A stretch of DNA of 6,105 bases from Gallionella sp. (GTDB lineage: Bacteria > Pseudomonadota > Gammaproteobacteria > Burkholderiales > Gallionellaceae), in contig JANYHX010000179.1 in NCBI GenBank assembly GCA_025362155.1, positions 1 through 6,105 of the forward strand. The letters are read 5' to 3'. The notes beneath the pieces are model-generated. The model did not search any database and was not told the origin of the DNA. It saw only the letters and a program-made list of their open reading frames with translations. Positions 1 to 5,640 of this stretch are shown here, one piece after another (the first letter of the stretch is position 1; the number at the start of each line of letters is the position of its first letter). Made by a program: the position numbers and the translations under genes.

Positions 1-1
1 G

Positions 2-718
2 CCAGGGATGTTTCGTGAATCCAAGCAGGCTGACCGGGTATATTTTGTCGATAACGTCGACGTGGGTTCAAACCGTGTCGGCAATATTTTTGTGCAATCC
101 CAGCAGAATGGCAAACTCGGCACGATGGTGGCACGGAAAGGCTTGCAGGAAACATTCCCGAATGGAGATCGTTTTTTAGTGTTACTGAATGGCACGCGTT
201 ATGAAGGCACCCCGGGTCAGCGTGATTATCGCATTGTGGAATTTGAACGCTATGCGATGCGTATTGAGGCCGCTCCTACTAAACTTTCAGAACCTCAGAT
301 ACGTACCATGACTACGCCTAAGTTATGGCGCAGCCCTACAACATGGAATCTTTCCGAACTGGAATGGCGGCTGGGCTTGCCTATCAGCGCGATGATTCTT
401 GCGCTATTGGCGATTCCCTTGGGTTACGTCAATCCGCGCGCGGGGCGTTCACTTAATCTGATATTTGCGATCATTTTGTACATGCTTTACAACAATATGA
501 TCAGCGTCACCAACACTTGGGTTGGGCAAGGGAAATTGCCGCCAGGCATTGGCCTGTGGGGCATACATGCGTTAATGCTGGCGATAACGGCGCTGATGTT
601 TTATTACCGCATGACATTGTTTTCATTACGCAGGGTGTTTGCGAAAGAGTCTCCTGCTGCCGGAGAAAAAGGAATACTTCCATCCTCTTCCAGGCGCGAC
701 GCGGAGGCAAAAGCGTGA
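2..718 (+). CDS. lptF: LptF, LPS export ABC transporter permease (3' part; gene starts before the window)
   Basis: LptF pairs with LptG as the inner-membrane half of the LptB2FG transporter, which extracts lipopolysaccharide from the inner membrane and feeds it to the LptC/A/D bridge. The frame is already open at base 2, so the N-terminal three helices and the start of the periplasmic domain are missing. Counting from the Met at base 8, residues 1 to about 90 are the end of the periplasmic beta-jellyroll (GMFRES, RVYFVD and RYEGTPG segments). Three membrane helices follow, at about 122-141, 148-168 and 181-203, with the family-typical ELEWRLGLPIS and NPRAGRS segments around the first two. The last 30 residues are a polar cytoplasmic tail. 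The stop overlaps the lptG start by 4 bases (GTGA), so the two are co-translated. The family assignment is firm. LptF rather than LptG is chosen because a complete LptG follows. Confidence 0.95.
   Translation, partial: PGMFRESKQADRVYFVDNVDVGSNRVGNIFVQSQQNGKLGTMVARKGLQETFPNGDRFLVLLNGTRYEGTPGQRDYRIVEFERYAMRIEAAPTKLSEPQIRTMTTPKLWRSPTTWNLSELEWRLGLPISAMILALLAIPLGYVNPRAGRSLNLIFAIILYMLYNNMISVTNTWVGQGKLPPGIGLWGIHALMLAITALMFYYRMTLFSLRRVFAKESPAAGEKGILPSSSRRDAEAKA
703..707 (+). promoter_or_regulatory. Ribosome binding site of lptG
   Basis: A GGAGG lies 7 bases before a GTG at 715. This fixes the lptG start at 715 rather than at an in-frame ATG at 517, which would overlap lptF by about 200 bases and add a non-homologous N-terminus. 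Confidence 0.8.
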
Positions 719-1791
719 AGTTACTGACGCGCTATCTGGGTCGTGAAATTTATCTCAGCATAGGGGTAGTATTTTTCGCGCTCCTGATGTTGTTTGCTTT
801 TCTGGATCTGATACATGAATTAAATGTGATGGGGCATGGGCAATATCATTTGGGCTATGTGCTTCTGTTCGTGATCCTGACCATACCCGGCCATATCTAC
901 GAACTGTTTCCGGTGGGGGTATTAATCGGCACTATTATTGCGCTGGTACAAATGGCAGCCAGCTCGGAACTGACGGTTTTTCGGTGCTCCGGCGCATCGC
1001 TTTGGCAGATGGTGGGCGCATTATTCAAGATTGCATTACCGTTGGTGATATTGAGTTTTGTGTGCGGGGAATTCCTTGCGCCGCCGAGTGAGCGGTTGGC
1101 GCAGCAATTACGCCTGAAGGCGCAGAACGCGACCGTTTCGCTGAAAGAGTTTCGTTCCGGCGTATGGGTCAAGGACGAGCGCAGTTTTGTAAATGTGAAG
1201 AATGTAATGCCGGATACGACTTTGTCGAATCTCGATATCTACCAATTCGATGAAACCTATCATTTGCAGTCGATTATCAATGCCAAGCGGGCAAATTTCA
1301 TCCAGCCCGGGCGCTGGCAACTTGAAGAGGTAATGGAGACGAGTTTCAGCAAGGAGGGCACGAACATTAATGCGCGGTCTGTTCAGGAGTGGGATTCAGC
1401 TTTGAGTCCCAGCATTTTCAGCGTGCTGCTGGTAGTACCGGAGCAAATGTCTGCATTGAGTCTGTATCAATATGCCCAACATTTGCGCGACAACCAGCAA
1501 AAAAGTGCACGCTATGAAATCGCCATGTGGAATAAGCTAGTTTATCCGATTGCGTTACTGGTGATGATGCTGCTCGCCTTGCCCTTTGCCTCCTATCACC
1601 GGCGCGCCGGGGGAATAGGGGCCATGATTTTTTTGGGCATAGTACTGGGGCTGGTGTTTCATTTTGCCGGACGCTTATTTGCCAGCTTGGGCGCGCTTAA
1701 TGACTGGCAGCCTTTTTTTAGCGCTACGGCAATGACCGGATTATTTTTGCTTCTGGGAATGGCGATGTTGTGGTGGACTGAAAGACGCTGA
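715..1791 (+). CDS. lptG: LptG, LPS export ABC transporter permease
   Basis: This is the second permease of LptB2FG, 358 residues from a GTG start, the usual family length. Three helices come first (about 12-33, 47-79 and 100-120). A periplasmic beta-jellyroll domain follows (about 125-250, including the GVWVKDERSFVNV strand pair typical of LptG), then three more helices (about 275-293, 300-323 and 333-353). The segment SSELTVFRCSGAS at 83-95, between helices 2 and 3, is the coupling helix expected to touch the LptB ATPase. LAPPSE at 121-126 opens the periplasmic domain. It follows lptF with a GTGA overlap and a strong ribosome binding site, so it should be made in step with LptF. It ends 7 bases from the oppositely directed DUF3106 gene. 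Nothing looks damaged. Confidence 0.96.
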   Translation: MKLLTRYLGREIYLSIGVVFFALLMLFAFLDLIHELNVMGHGQYHLGYVLLFVILTIPGHIYELFPVGVLIGTIIALVQMAASSELTVFRCSGASLWQMVGALFKIALPLVILSFVCGEFLAPPSERLAQQLRLKAQNATVSLKEFRSGVWVKDERSFVNVKNVMPDTTLSNLDIYQFDETYHLQSIINAKRANFIQPGRWQLEEVMETSFSKEGTNINARSVQEWDSALSPSIFSVLLVVPEQMSALSLYQYAQHLRDNQQKSARYEIAMWNKLVYPIALLVMMLLALPFASYHRRAGGIGAMIFLGIVLGLVFHFAGRLFASLGALNDWQPFFSATAMTGLFLLLGMAMLWWTERR

Positions 1792-1798
1792 TACTGTT

Positions 1799-2206
1799 TT
1801 ACTTAAGTGCGGGTACAGCAGAGACTCCGCTAGCTGATTGCTGGGCATGTCTTGCTTGTTCTTCCTTGACCATTTGTTTTACCTGCTCACGTTTTTCCGC
1901 GGGCACTTTATTAAAGGCACTATACTTTTCGCGGGCGGCTTTGCGTTGTTCCGGGGTTAACTCGCTCCATTTTACCAAGCGTTCCTGGTAACGCTGTTTT
2001 TGTTCGGGGGTCAGTTTTGAGTAGTGCTGGGCTGTTTTCAGCAGACGTTGTCGTTGCGGTTCGGGCAGGGTGTCCCACTGTCGCGCCATGGGGGCGAGCG
2101 CTTCTCGTTGAGGTGGAGTAAGGGACACCCAGGGCTGGGCCGCGACGTTGGTAGACATCGCGGTCAAACACAGCAGCAAACACATGGCAAGAAGATAATT
2201 TTGCAT
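1799..2206 (-). CDS. Secreted DUF3106 protein with five 18-residue helical repeats
   Basis: This is a 135-residue protein of unknown function. Residues 1-23 are a Sec signal peptide (hydrophobic LLAMCLLLCL, cleavage probable after NVAA), so the mature protein should be periplasmic. From residue 29 to 118 the sequence is five back-to-back 18-residue units beginning at 29, 47, 65, 83 and 101. Each opens with L/V-T/P-P-x-x-Q/K-R-like residues (LTPPQR, LPEPQR, LTPEQK, LTPEQR, VPAEKR) and continues as a charged, probably helical stretch. The LTPEQR pattern recalls the LTxxQ motifs of the Spy/CpxP periplasmic proteins; that is a resemblance, not proof of kinship. It is the last gene of the sigma operon, 37 bases after the DUF3619 stop. 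No clear Shine-Dalgarno precedes the ATG (only AAGAG, about 16 bases away), so expression may be low. Stress sensing or a chaperone-like role is an inference only. Confidence 0.85.
   Translation of the reverse strand: MQNYLLAMCLLLCLTAMSTNVAAQPWVSLTPPQREALAPMARQWDTLPEPQRQRLLKTAQHYSKLTPEQKQRYQERLVKWSELTPEQRKAAREKYSAFNKVPAEKREQVKQMVKEEQARHAQQSASGVSAVPALK
1853..2122 (-). repeat. Five tandem 54-bp coding units (18-residue protein repeat)
   Basis: The units begin at residues 29, 47, 65, 83 and 101 of the DUF3106 protein, a spacing of exactly 18 each time. They are conserved mainly in the opening L-T-P-x-Q-R residues. The DNA copies have diverged, so the repeat is old and kept at protein level. Confidence 0.75.
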
Positions 2207-2215
2207 TTGATATCA

Positions 2216-2238
2216 GGTAAAACTCTTAAAAACTTACC
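2216..2238 (-). other. Inverted repeat in the DUF3619-DUF3106 gap
   Basis: GGTAA and TTACC arms (2216-2220 and 2234-2238) enclose a 13-base AT-rich loop. The structure would form in the mRNA just before the DUF3106 start. The stem is short and no T-run follows it, so it is not a convincing terminator. It could modestly affect mRNA stability or start access. Confidence 0.25.
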
Positions 2239-2243
2239 GGGAC

Positions 2244-2636
2244 TTAATCAACGAAAACCTCAATTGGCAATTCGTCAGTCAAAATCGCCACATCCAGTTC
2301 GTTAATTTGCTGTTCTTGAAGATGTTGCCAATAACCCGTTCCCGCAATAAGTGCCGCAGCCAGCAGCCCTGCAGCAAGCCACGTAGTTACCCAAGGCTGC
2401 GCCGATAATGGCAGCAGTCTGTTTGCCCAGCTTGGCGAGGCGTGCAGGCCAGCGGGATGAAGCGCGAAAATGGGGGCGCGCACTAATTGTTTTTTTAGTG
2501 CGTTCTGGCGTGCGTTGACCAATGCAGTTAAAGTGGCCCCATCCAATTGTCGAGTACTTTGGGTCAGTAATCGGACAACCTTTTGGGGATCTAGTGGGTA
2601 CGGGTCAAATTTGCTGGAGTCTAGTTCGTTGGTCAT
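2244..2636 (-). CDS. DUF3619 single-pass membrane protein, candidate partner of the sigma factor
   Basis: This is a 130-residue protein of a family I recognise as DUF3619, with no settled function. Residues 1-80 are a soluble N-terminal part, predicted cytoplasmic, with a helix-rich segment (about 17-52, TRQLDGATLTALVNARQNA). One membrane helix spans about 83-102 (tryptophan-flanked, then LAAGLLAAALIAGTGY). The short C-terminal end carries the acidic motif ELDVAILTDELPIEVF at 113-128. Its ATG overlaps the sigma stop (ATGA), so translation is coupled. That position, directly after an ECF-like sigma gene, together with a cytoplasmic domain plus one helix, is the usual layout of a membrane anti-sigma factor. 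No zinc-binding HxxxCxxC motif is present, and the C-terminal end is too short to be a large periplasmic sensor. The anti-sigma role is an inference from position and topology. Confidence 0.85.
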   Translation of the reverse strand: MTNELDSSKFDPYPLDPQKVVRLLTQSTRQLDGATLTALVNARQNALKKQLVRAPIFALHPAGLHASPSWANRLLPLSAQPWVTTWLAAGLLAAALIAGTGYWQHLQEQQINELDVAILTDELPIEVFVD

Positions 2637-3202
2637 GGTAGTTCTACCCCTTTTGCTTTAAGTGAGACAGCCAGTGCTTGTACAGCACGGGAACAATGGG
2701 TTTTTACGCTGCCCTCGGTACATCCCATCGCTGCGGCGGTCTCGGTGGTATCTAATCCTTCCCAATAACGCAGCAGGAAGGCTTCGCGTTGACGTGGAGG
2801 CAGTTTACTAATGGCTTGCTCAATAAGACTAATCATTTGACTTTGTTGCAAAGATTGGTCTGGCGCAAGGGGTGAGGTGTGATTTTCGCTGTCTTCCAGC
2901 ACATCCAACGGATCAAACTCTTCCTCATCATGTTTGGGCTGCAAGCCAGAAAACAGCGTTATCCAGGAAGATCGAACTTTTTGGCGGCGGTAATAATCCC
3001 GGATAGTATTCTGCAGAATGCGCTGAAATAGCATAGGCAGCTCTGCTATCGGTTTGTCGCCATATTTTTCCGCCAGTTTTAGCATCGCATCTTGAACGAT
3101 ATCCAACGCACTGTGGGTGTCGCGTACGGCAAATACCGCATGTTTATAGGCGCGGCGCTCAACGCTGCTGAGAAATTGGCTTAGTTCAGCGGAAGTACTC
3201 AG
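2633..3202 (-). CDS. ECF-like sigma-70 family RNA polymerase sigma factor, probable CTG start
   Basis: This is a 189-residue sigma factor with regions 2 and 4 only. Region 2 spans about residues 12-80; SALDIVQDAMLKLAEKYG and MLFQRILQNTIRDYYRRQ are its core-binding and -10 recognition parts. A variable acidic linker follows at about 90-118 (HDEEEFDPLD). Region 4 is at about 122-180, with LPPRQREAFLLRYWEGL and the helix-turn-helix TTETAAAMGCTEGSVKTHC for -35 recognition. The frame opens at a stop at 3212-3214, and no ATG, GTG or TTG occurs before a TTG at 3106. That TTG would remove the first 32 residues, including clearly conserved region 2 sequence (AELSQFLSSVERRAYK). I therefore place the start at CTG 3202, where family members, as I recall them, have their initiator Met, behind a GGTGAT ribosome site. 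It is the first gene of a sigma / DUF3619 / DUF3106 operon. Its regulon is unknown. Confidence 0.88.
   Translation of the reverse strand: MSTSAELSQFLSSVERRAYKHAVFAVRDTHSALDIVQDAMLKLAEKYGDKPIAELPMLFQRILQNTIRDYYRRQKVRSSWITLFSGLQPKHDEEEFDPLDVLEDSENHTSPLAPDQSLQQSQMISLIEQAISKLPPRQREAFLLRYWEGLDTTETAAAMGCTEGSVKTHCSRAVQALAVSLKAKGVELP
2637..2648 (-). promoter_or_regulatory. Small hairpin overlapping the DUF3619 ribosome binding site
   Basis: The perfect arms GGTAG and CTACC, two bases apart, sit immediately before the DUF3619 ATG in the mRNA. The upstream arm overlaps the AGGGG that serves as Shine-Dalgarno (complement of 2647-2651). Ribosomes finishing the sigma gene, whose stop overlaps the ATG, would melt it. 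This suits translational coupling of the two proteins. Confidence 0.4.
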
Positions 3203-3205
3203 ATT

Positions 3206-3213
3206 ATCACCCT
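3206..3213 (-). promoter_or_regulatory. Ribosome binding site supporting the CTG start of the sigma gene
   Basis: In the mRNA this reads AGGGTGAT, whose GGTGAT pairs with the 3' end of 16S rRNA. The GGG lies 7 bases before the CTG at 3202. No comparable purine run precedes the out-of-frame ATG at 3230 or the in-frame TTG at 3106. Confidence 0.55.
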
Positions 3214-3230
3214 ATTGTTAGCGACCACAT
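3207..3230 (-). CDS. Possible leader mini-ORF (MWSLTIG) ahead of the sigma gene
   Basis: An ATG at 3230 opens seven sense codons and stops with TGA at 3207-3209, inside the sigma ribosome site and 4 bases before the CTG start. It is in a different frame from the sigma gene. Removing one G of the GGG before its TGA would fuse it in frame and give a 198-residue sigma factor with an ATG start. No Shine-Dalgarno precedes this ATG, so translation of the mini-ORF is uncertain. Confidence 0.25.
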   Translation of the reverse strand: MWSLTIG

Positions 3231-3245
3231 AGTAACAAATTGTTA
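3214..3245. promoter_or_regulatory. Cluster of TTGTTA/TAACAA boxes, possible operator
   Basis: TTGTTA at 3215-3220 and TAACAA at 3233-3238 face each other across 12 bases. A second TTGTTA at 3240-3245 forms a tight palindrome with that TAACAA (one central base). Three like boxes in 31 bases, between two divergent genes and just upstream of the sigma start, suggest a regulator binding site. The regulator is not identifiable from the sequence. Confidence 0.4.
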
Positions 3246-3262
3246 ACCATATCGCCGGAAAC

Positions 3263-3279
3263 GATGCAGGGAACGCATC
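3263..3279. promoter_or_regulatory. GATGC-N7-GCATC inverted repeat upstream of the ilvB promoter
   Basis: Perfect 5-base arms surround a 7-base spacer, 6 bases before the candidate ilvB -35 box. The position would suit an activator or repressor site for ilvB. The arms are short enough to arise by chance. Confidence 0.25.
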
Positions 3280-3285
3280 ATAAAG

Positions 3286-3314
3286 TTGACCAAAACGCTG
3301 CCAGCGATTATCGT
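3286..3314 (+). promoter_or_regulatory. Candidate sigma-70 promoter of ilvBN
   Basis: TTGACC (3286-3291, 5 of 6 matches to the -35 consensus) and TATCGT (3309-3314, 4 of 6) are separated by 17 bases. The expected transcript would start near 3321, leaving a leader of about 30 bases. That is too short for a classical leader-peptide attenuator, and no such leader is visible. Confidence 0.4.
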
Positions 3315-3350
3315 GCGCGGTTCTATTTTGTTTATATTTAAGGTGTTTTG

Positions 3351-5084
3351 ATGGAATTGACCGGAGCGGAAATCACTATCCGCTGTTTGCAGGAAGAGGG
3401 GGTCGAATACATATTTGGCTACCCGGGCGGGGCCGTTCTGTTCATTTATGATGCATTATTTAACCAGGACAAAGTCAAGCACATTCTGGTGCGTCATGAA
3501 CAAGCTGCTCTGCACGCGGCGGATGGCTATGCACGGTCTTCAGATCAAGTGGGCGTGGCATTAGTCACCTCAGGACCCGGGCTGACCAATGCTGTGACTG
3601 GAATTGCCACGGCATATATGGACTCGATCCCAATAGTGGTGATCAGCGGTCAGGTACCTAGCTATGCGATAGGGGAAGATGCTTTTCAGGAAGTGGATTC
3701 CGTAGGCATTACGCGGCCCTGCGTGAAGCACAACTTTTTGATCAAGGACGTAAAGGACATCGCGCCCACTATCAAGAAGGCTTTTTATCTGGCCAAATCA
3801 GGTCGTCCGGGGCCAGTGCTGGTGGATATTCCGAAAGATATATCCAACCAGAAAACTGAATTTATTTACCCGGACAGCGTCAGTATTCGCTCTTACCATC
3901 CGGTGGGAGAGGGTGACGGCGTGCAGATTGCGCGTGCCGCGCAAATGCTCCTGGAAGCCAAGCGCCCAATGATTTACAGCGGCGGCGGGGTGATTTTGTC
4001 GGGCGCATCGGCGCAATTAATTGAATTGGTGCGTTTGCTCGGTTTCCCCTGTACCAATACGCTCATGGGCTTGGGCGCTTACCCGGCAACAGACAAACAA
4101 TTTGTCGGCATGCCCGGCATGCATGGCACTTACGAAGCGTGCATGGCGATGCAACATTGCGATGTGTTGCTAGCCGTCGGTGCGCGTTTCGATGACCGGG
4201 TGATTGGCAACGTCGAAAATTTTGCCCAAATCCCGCGCAAGATTATCCACATTGATATTGATCCTTCCTCCATCGCCAAGCGCGTCAAGGTGGATGTGCC
4301 GGTAGTGGGCGATCTTAAGTTGGTGCTGAATCAATTATTGAGCGTGTTGCGTAACGGCAAACAAAAACCAGATGCATCAGATTTGGCTGCATGGTGGAAG
4401 CAAGTGAATGAGTGGCGCGCCAAAGGCGGTGGATTGCGCTATAACAATTCCAGCGAAATTATCAAGCCGCAATATGTGATTGAGAAACTGTATGAGGTGA
4501 CCGGTGGCGATGCTTTCGTCACCTCGGATGTAGGTCAACATCAAATGTGGGCGGCGCAATATTATAAGTTCGATAAACCACGTCGCTGGATTAATTCCGG
4601 TGGCCTGGGCACGATGGGATTTGGCTTGCCTGCCGCGATGGGCGTACAGCTGATCAATCCTGGTGCTGCCGTGGCTTGTGTCACCGGCGAAGGCAGTATC
4701 CAGATGAACATTCAGGAGTTGTCCACGTGCAAGCAATTTCACCTGCCGATCAAGGTGGTGTCGTTGAATAATCGTTATCTGGGCATGGTGCGGCAATGGC
4801 AGCAGTTTTTTCATGGCAACCGCTATGCCGAATCCTACATGGATGCACTGCCGGATTTTGTGAAATTAACTGAAGCTTATGGACATGTCGGCATGCGCAT
4901 AGACAAACCTTCCGACGTGGAGCCGGCATTGCGCGAAGCCTTTGCGCGCAAGAAAGATTTAGTATTTATGGATTTTCAGACCGACCCGCTGGAAAATGTT
5001 TTCCCGATGGTGCCGGGCGGCAAGGGACTGTCTGAAGTGATGCTGGATCCGAACGCCCCCCATCCTCAGGTGGAGGATTTGTAA
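3351..5084 (+). CDS. ilvB: Acetolactate synthase, large (catalytic) subunit
   Basis: The enzyme condenses two pyruvates to acetolactate, or pyruvate with 2-ketobutyrate to acetohydroxybutyrate. This is the first common step of valine, leucine and isoleucine synthesis, using thiamine diphosphate (ThDP), Mg2+ and FAD. The protein has 577 residues, a normal length. The ThDP pyrimidine-binding domain is at about 1-165, with GYPGG at 23-27 and the catalytic Glu50 in VRHEQAA. A central FAD-binding domain spans about 190-335 (GARFDDR at 277-283, HIDIDP at 300-305). The ThDP pyrophosphate domain is at about 370-545. In its metal-binding motif, G446-E447-G448 with Asn473/Asn474 a standard distance on, Glu replaces the more usual Asp. 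AAGGTG at 3340-3345 lies 5 bases before the ATG at 3351; an in-frame TTG at 3348 is a less likely start. The stop overlaps ilvN by one base (TAATG). Confidence 0.97.
   Translation: MELTGAEITIRCLQEEGVEYIFGYPGGAVLFIYDALFNQDKVKHILVRHEQAALHAADGYARSSDQVGVALVTSGPGLTNAVTGIATAYMDSIPIVVISGQVPSYAIGEDAFQEVDSVGITRPCVKHNFLIKDVKDIAPTIKKAFYLAKSGRPGPVLVDIPKDISNQKTEFIYPDSVSIRSYHPVGEGDGVQIARAAQMLLEAKRPMIYSGGGVILSGASAQLIELVRLLGFPCTNTLMGLGAYPATDKQFVGMPGMHGTYEACMAMQHCDVLLAVGARFDDRVIGNVENFAQIPRKIIHIDIDPSSIAKRVKVDVPVVGDLKLVLNQLLSVLRNGKQKPDASDLAAWWKQVNEWRAKGGGLRYNNSSEIIKPQYVIEKLYEVTGGDAFVTSDVGQHQMWAAQYYKFDKPRRWINSGGLGTMGFGLPAAMGVQLINPGAAVACVTGEGSIQMNIQELSTCKQFHLPIKVVSLNNRYLGMVRQWQQFFHGNRYAESYMDALPDFVKLTEAYGHVGMRIDKPSDVEPALREAFARKKDLVFMDFQTDPLENVFPMVPGGKGLSEVMLDPNAPHPQVEDL
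5072..5076 (+). promoter_or_regulatory. Ribosome binding site of ilvN within the ilvB end
   Basis: A GGAGG lies 7 bases before the ilvN ATG, inside the last codons of ilvB. It allows efficient coupled production of the two subunits. Confidence 0.7.
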
Positions 5085-5575
5085 TGCGGCATATTATTTC
5101 TCTGCTGATGGAAAACGAAGCGGGTGCGTTGTCGCGTGTAGCAGGGTTATTCTCGGCACGCGGCTATAATATTGAATCATTAACGGTAGCTCCCACGGAA
5201 GACCCAACGCTATCGCGCATGACTATCGTCACCAGCGGTTCCGATGCCGTCATCGAGCAAATCAATAAGCAACTGAATAAATTGATCGACGTGGCGGCGG
5301 TAATGGATTTGAGTGAGGGCGAGCATCTGGAGCGCGAATTGATGTTGGTCAAGGTTCGTTCGGAAAGCACGACGCGTGAGGAATTGAAGCGAATGACAAA
5401 TATTTTGCACGCGCGCGTTATAGATGAATCTGAATCAACCTGTACCCTTGAACTAACCGATACCTGCGCCAGGCTGGACAGTTTTTTGCAAACAATCGGA
5501 CCTGACCGGATTCTGGAAACAGTGCGTACCGGCGCATTGGGTATCGGGCGCGGTGAACGGATTTTGAAGTTGTAA
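5084..5575 (+). CDS. ilvN: Acetolactate synthase, small (regulatory) subunit, IlvH type
   Basis: This subunit raises the activity of the catalytic subunit and confers feedback inhibition by valine. It has 163 residues, the same length as E. coli IlvH and aligning with it throughout. The N-terminal ACT domain (about 2-76) holds RGYNIESLTVAPTEDPTLSR. Asn11, Gly14 and Asn29, the positions whose change gives valine resistance in E. coli IlvH, are all kept, so valine inhibition is expected. The C-terminal ACT-like domain (about 80-160) contains RELMLVKVR and GRGERILKL. It starts on the last base of the ilvB stop and is clearly co-transcribed with it. In many betaproteobacteria ilvC follows; here non-coding and accessory DNA does. 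It is named ilvN by betaproteobacterial habit, though ilvH would be as correct. Confidence 0.96.
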   Translation: MRHIISLLMENEAGALSRVAGLFSARGYNIESLTVAPTEDPTLSRMTIVTSGSDAVIEQINKQLNKLIDVAAVMDLSEGEHLERELMLVKVRSESTTREELKRMTNILHARVIDESESTCTLELTDTCARLDSFLQTIGPDRILETVRTGALGIGRGERILKL

Positions 5576-5590
5576 TTTTGAAATATTGTA

Positions 5591-5617
5591 GGTTGACTGA
5601 AGCATAGCGGAGCCAAC
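5591..5617. repeat. REP-like imperfect palindrome after ilvN
   Basis: GTTG (5592-5595) and CAAC (5614-5617) pair at the base, then one mismatch, then CT with AG. A small GC-ATA-GC stem sits at the tip. The flavour (GTAGGTTG...AGCATAGCG...AGCCAAC) matches a kind of short intergenic repeat that I recall as scattered through many proteobacterial genomes, apparently as a worn copy. It begins 16 bases after the ilvN stop and could protect the transcript end. Confidence 0.4.
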
Positions 5618-5623
5618 AACATG

Positions 5624-5635
5624 GCTGATTTCAGC
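5624..5635 (+). terminator. Weak hairpin, possible ilvBN transcript end
   Basis: GCTG and CAGC arms around a 4-base ATTT loop are followed by TCTATTTG, which is T-rich but not a T-run. It is the best intrinsic-terminator-like structure after ilvN, but it is weak, so termination may be Rho-dependent. Confidence 0.2.
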
Positions 5636-5640
5636 TCTAT

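Noticed and set aside
517..714. Upstream extension of lptG from an in-frame ATG at 517
   Set aside because: It would overlap lptF by about 200 bases and adds a cysteine-rich N-terminus unlike LptG. The GTG at 715 has a proper ribosome site and gives the family length.
2024..2305. Plus-strand 93-residue frame across the DUF3106/DUF3619 junction
   Set aside because: It crosses two real minus-strand genes, has no ribosome site and shows no domain.
3330..3340. TATATT as the -10 box of ilvB
   Set aside because: It would place the transcript start almost at the ribosome site and has no -35 partner 16-18 bases upstream. The TTGACC/TATCGT pair is better placed.
3207..3350. Riboswitch or leader-peptide attenuator for ilvB
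   Set aside because: The predicted leader is about 30 bases, with no run of branched-chain amino acid codons and no alternative stem structure.
4377..4814. Minus-strand open frame of 145 residues inside ilvB
   Set aside because: It lies fully within a conserved plus-strand gene, has no ribosome site or family resemblance, and is explained by codon bias of ilvB.
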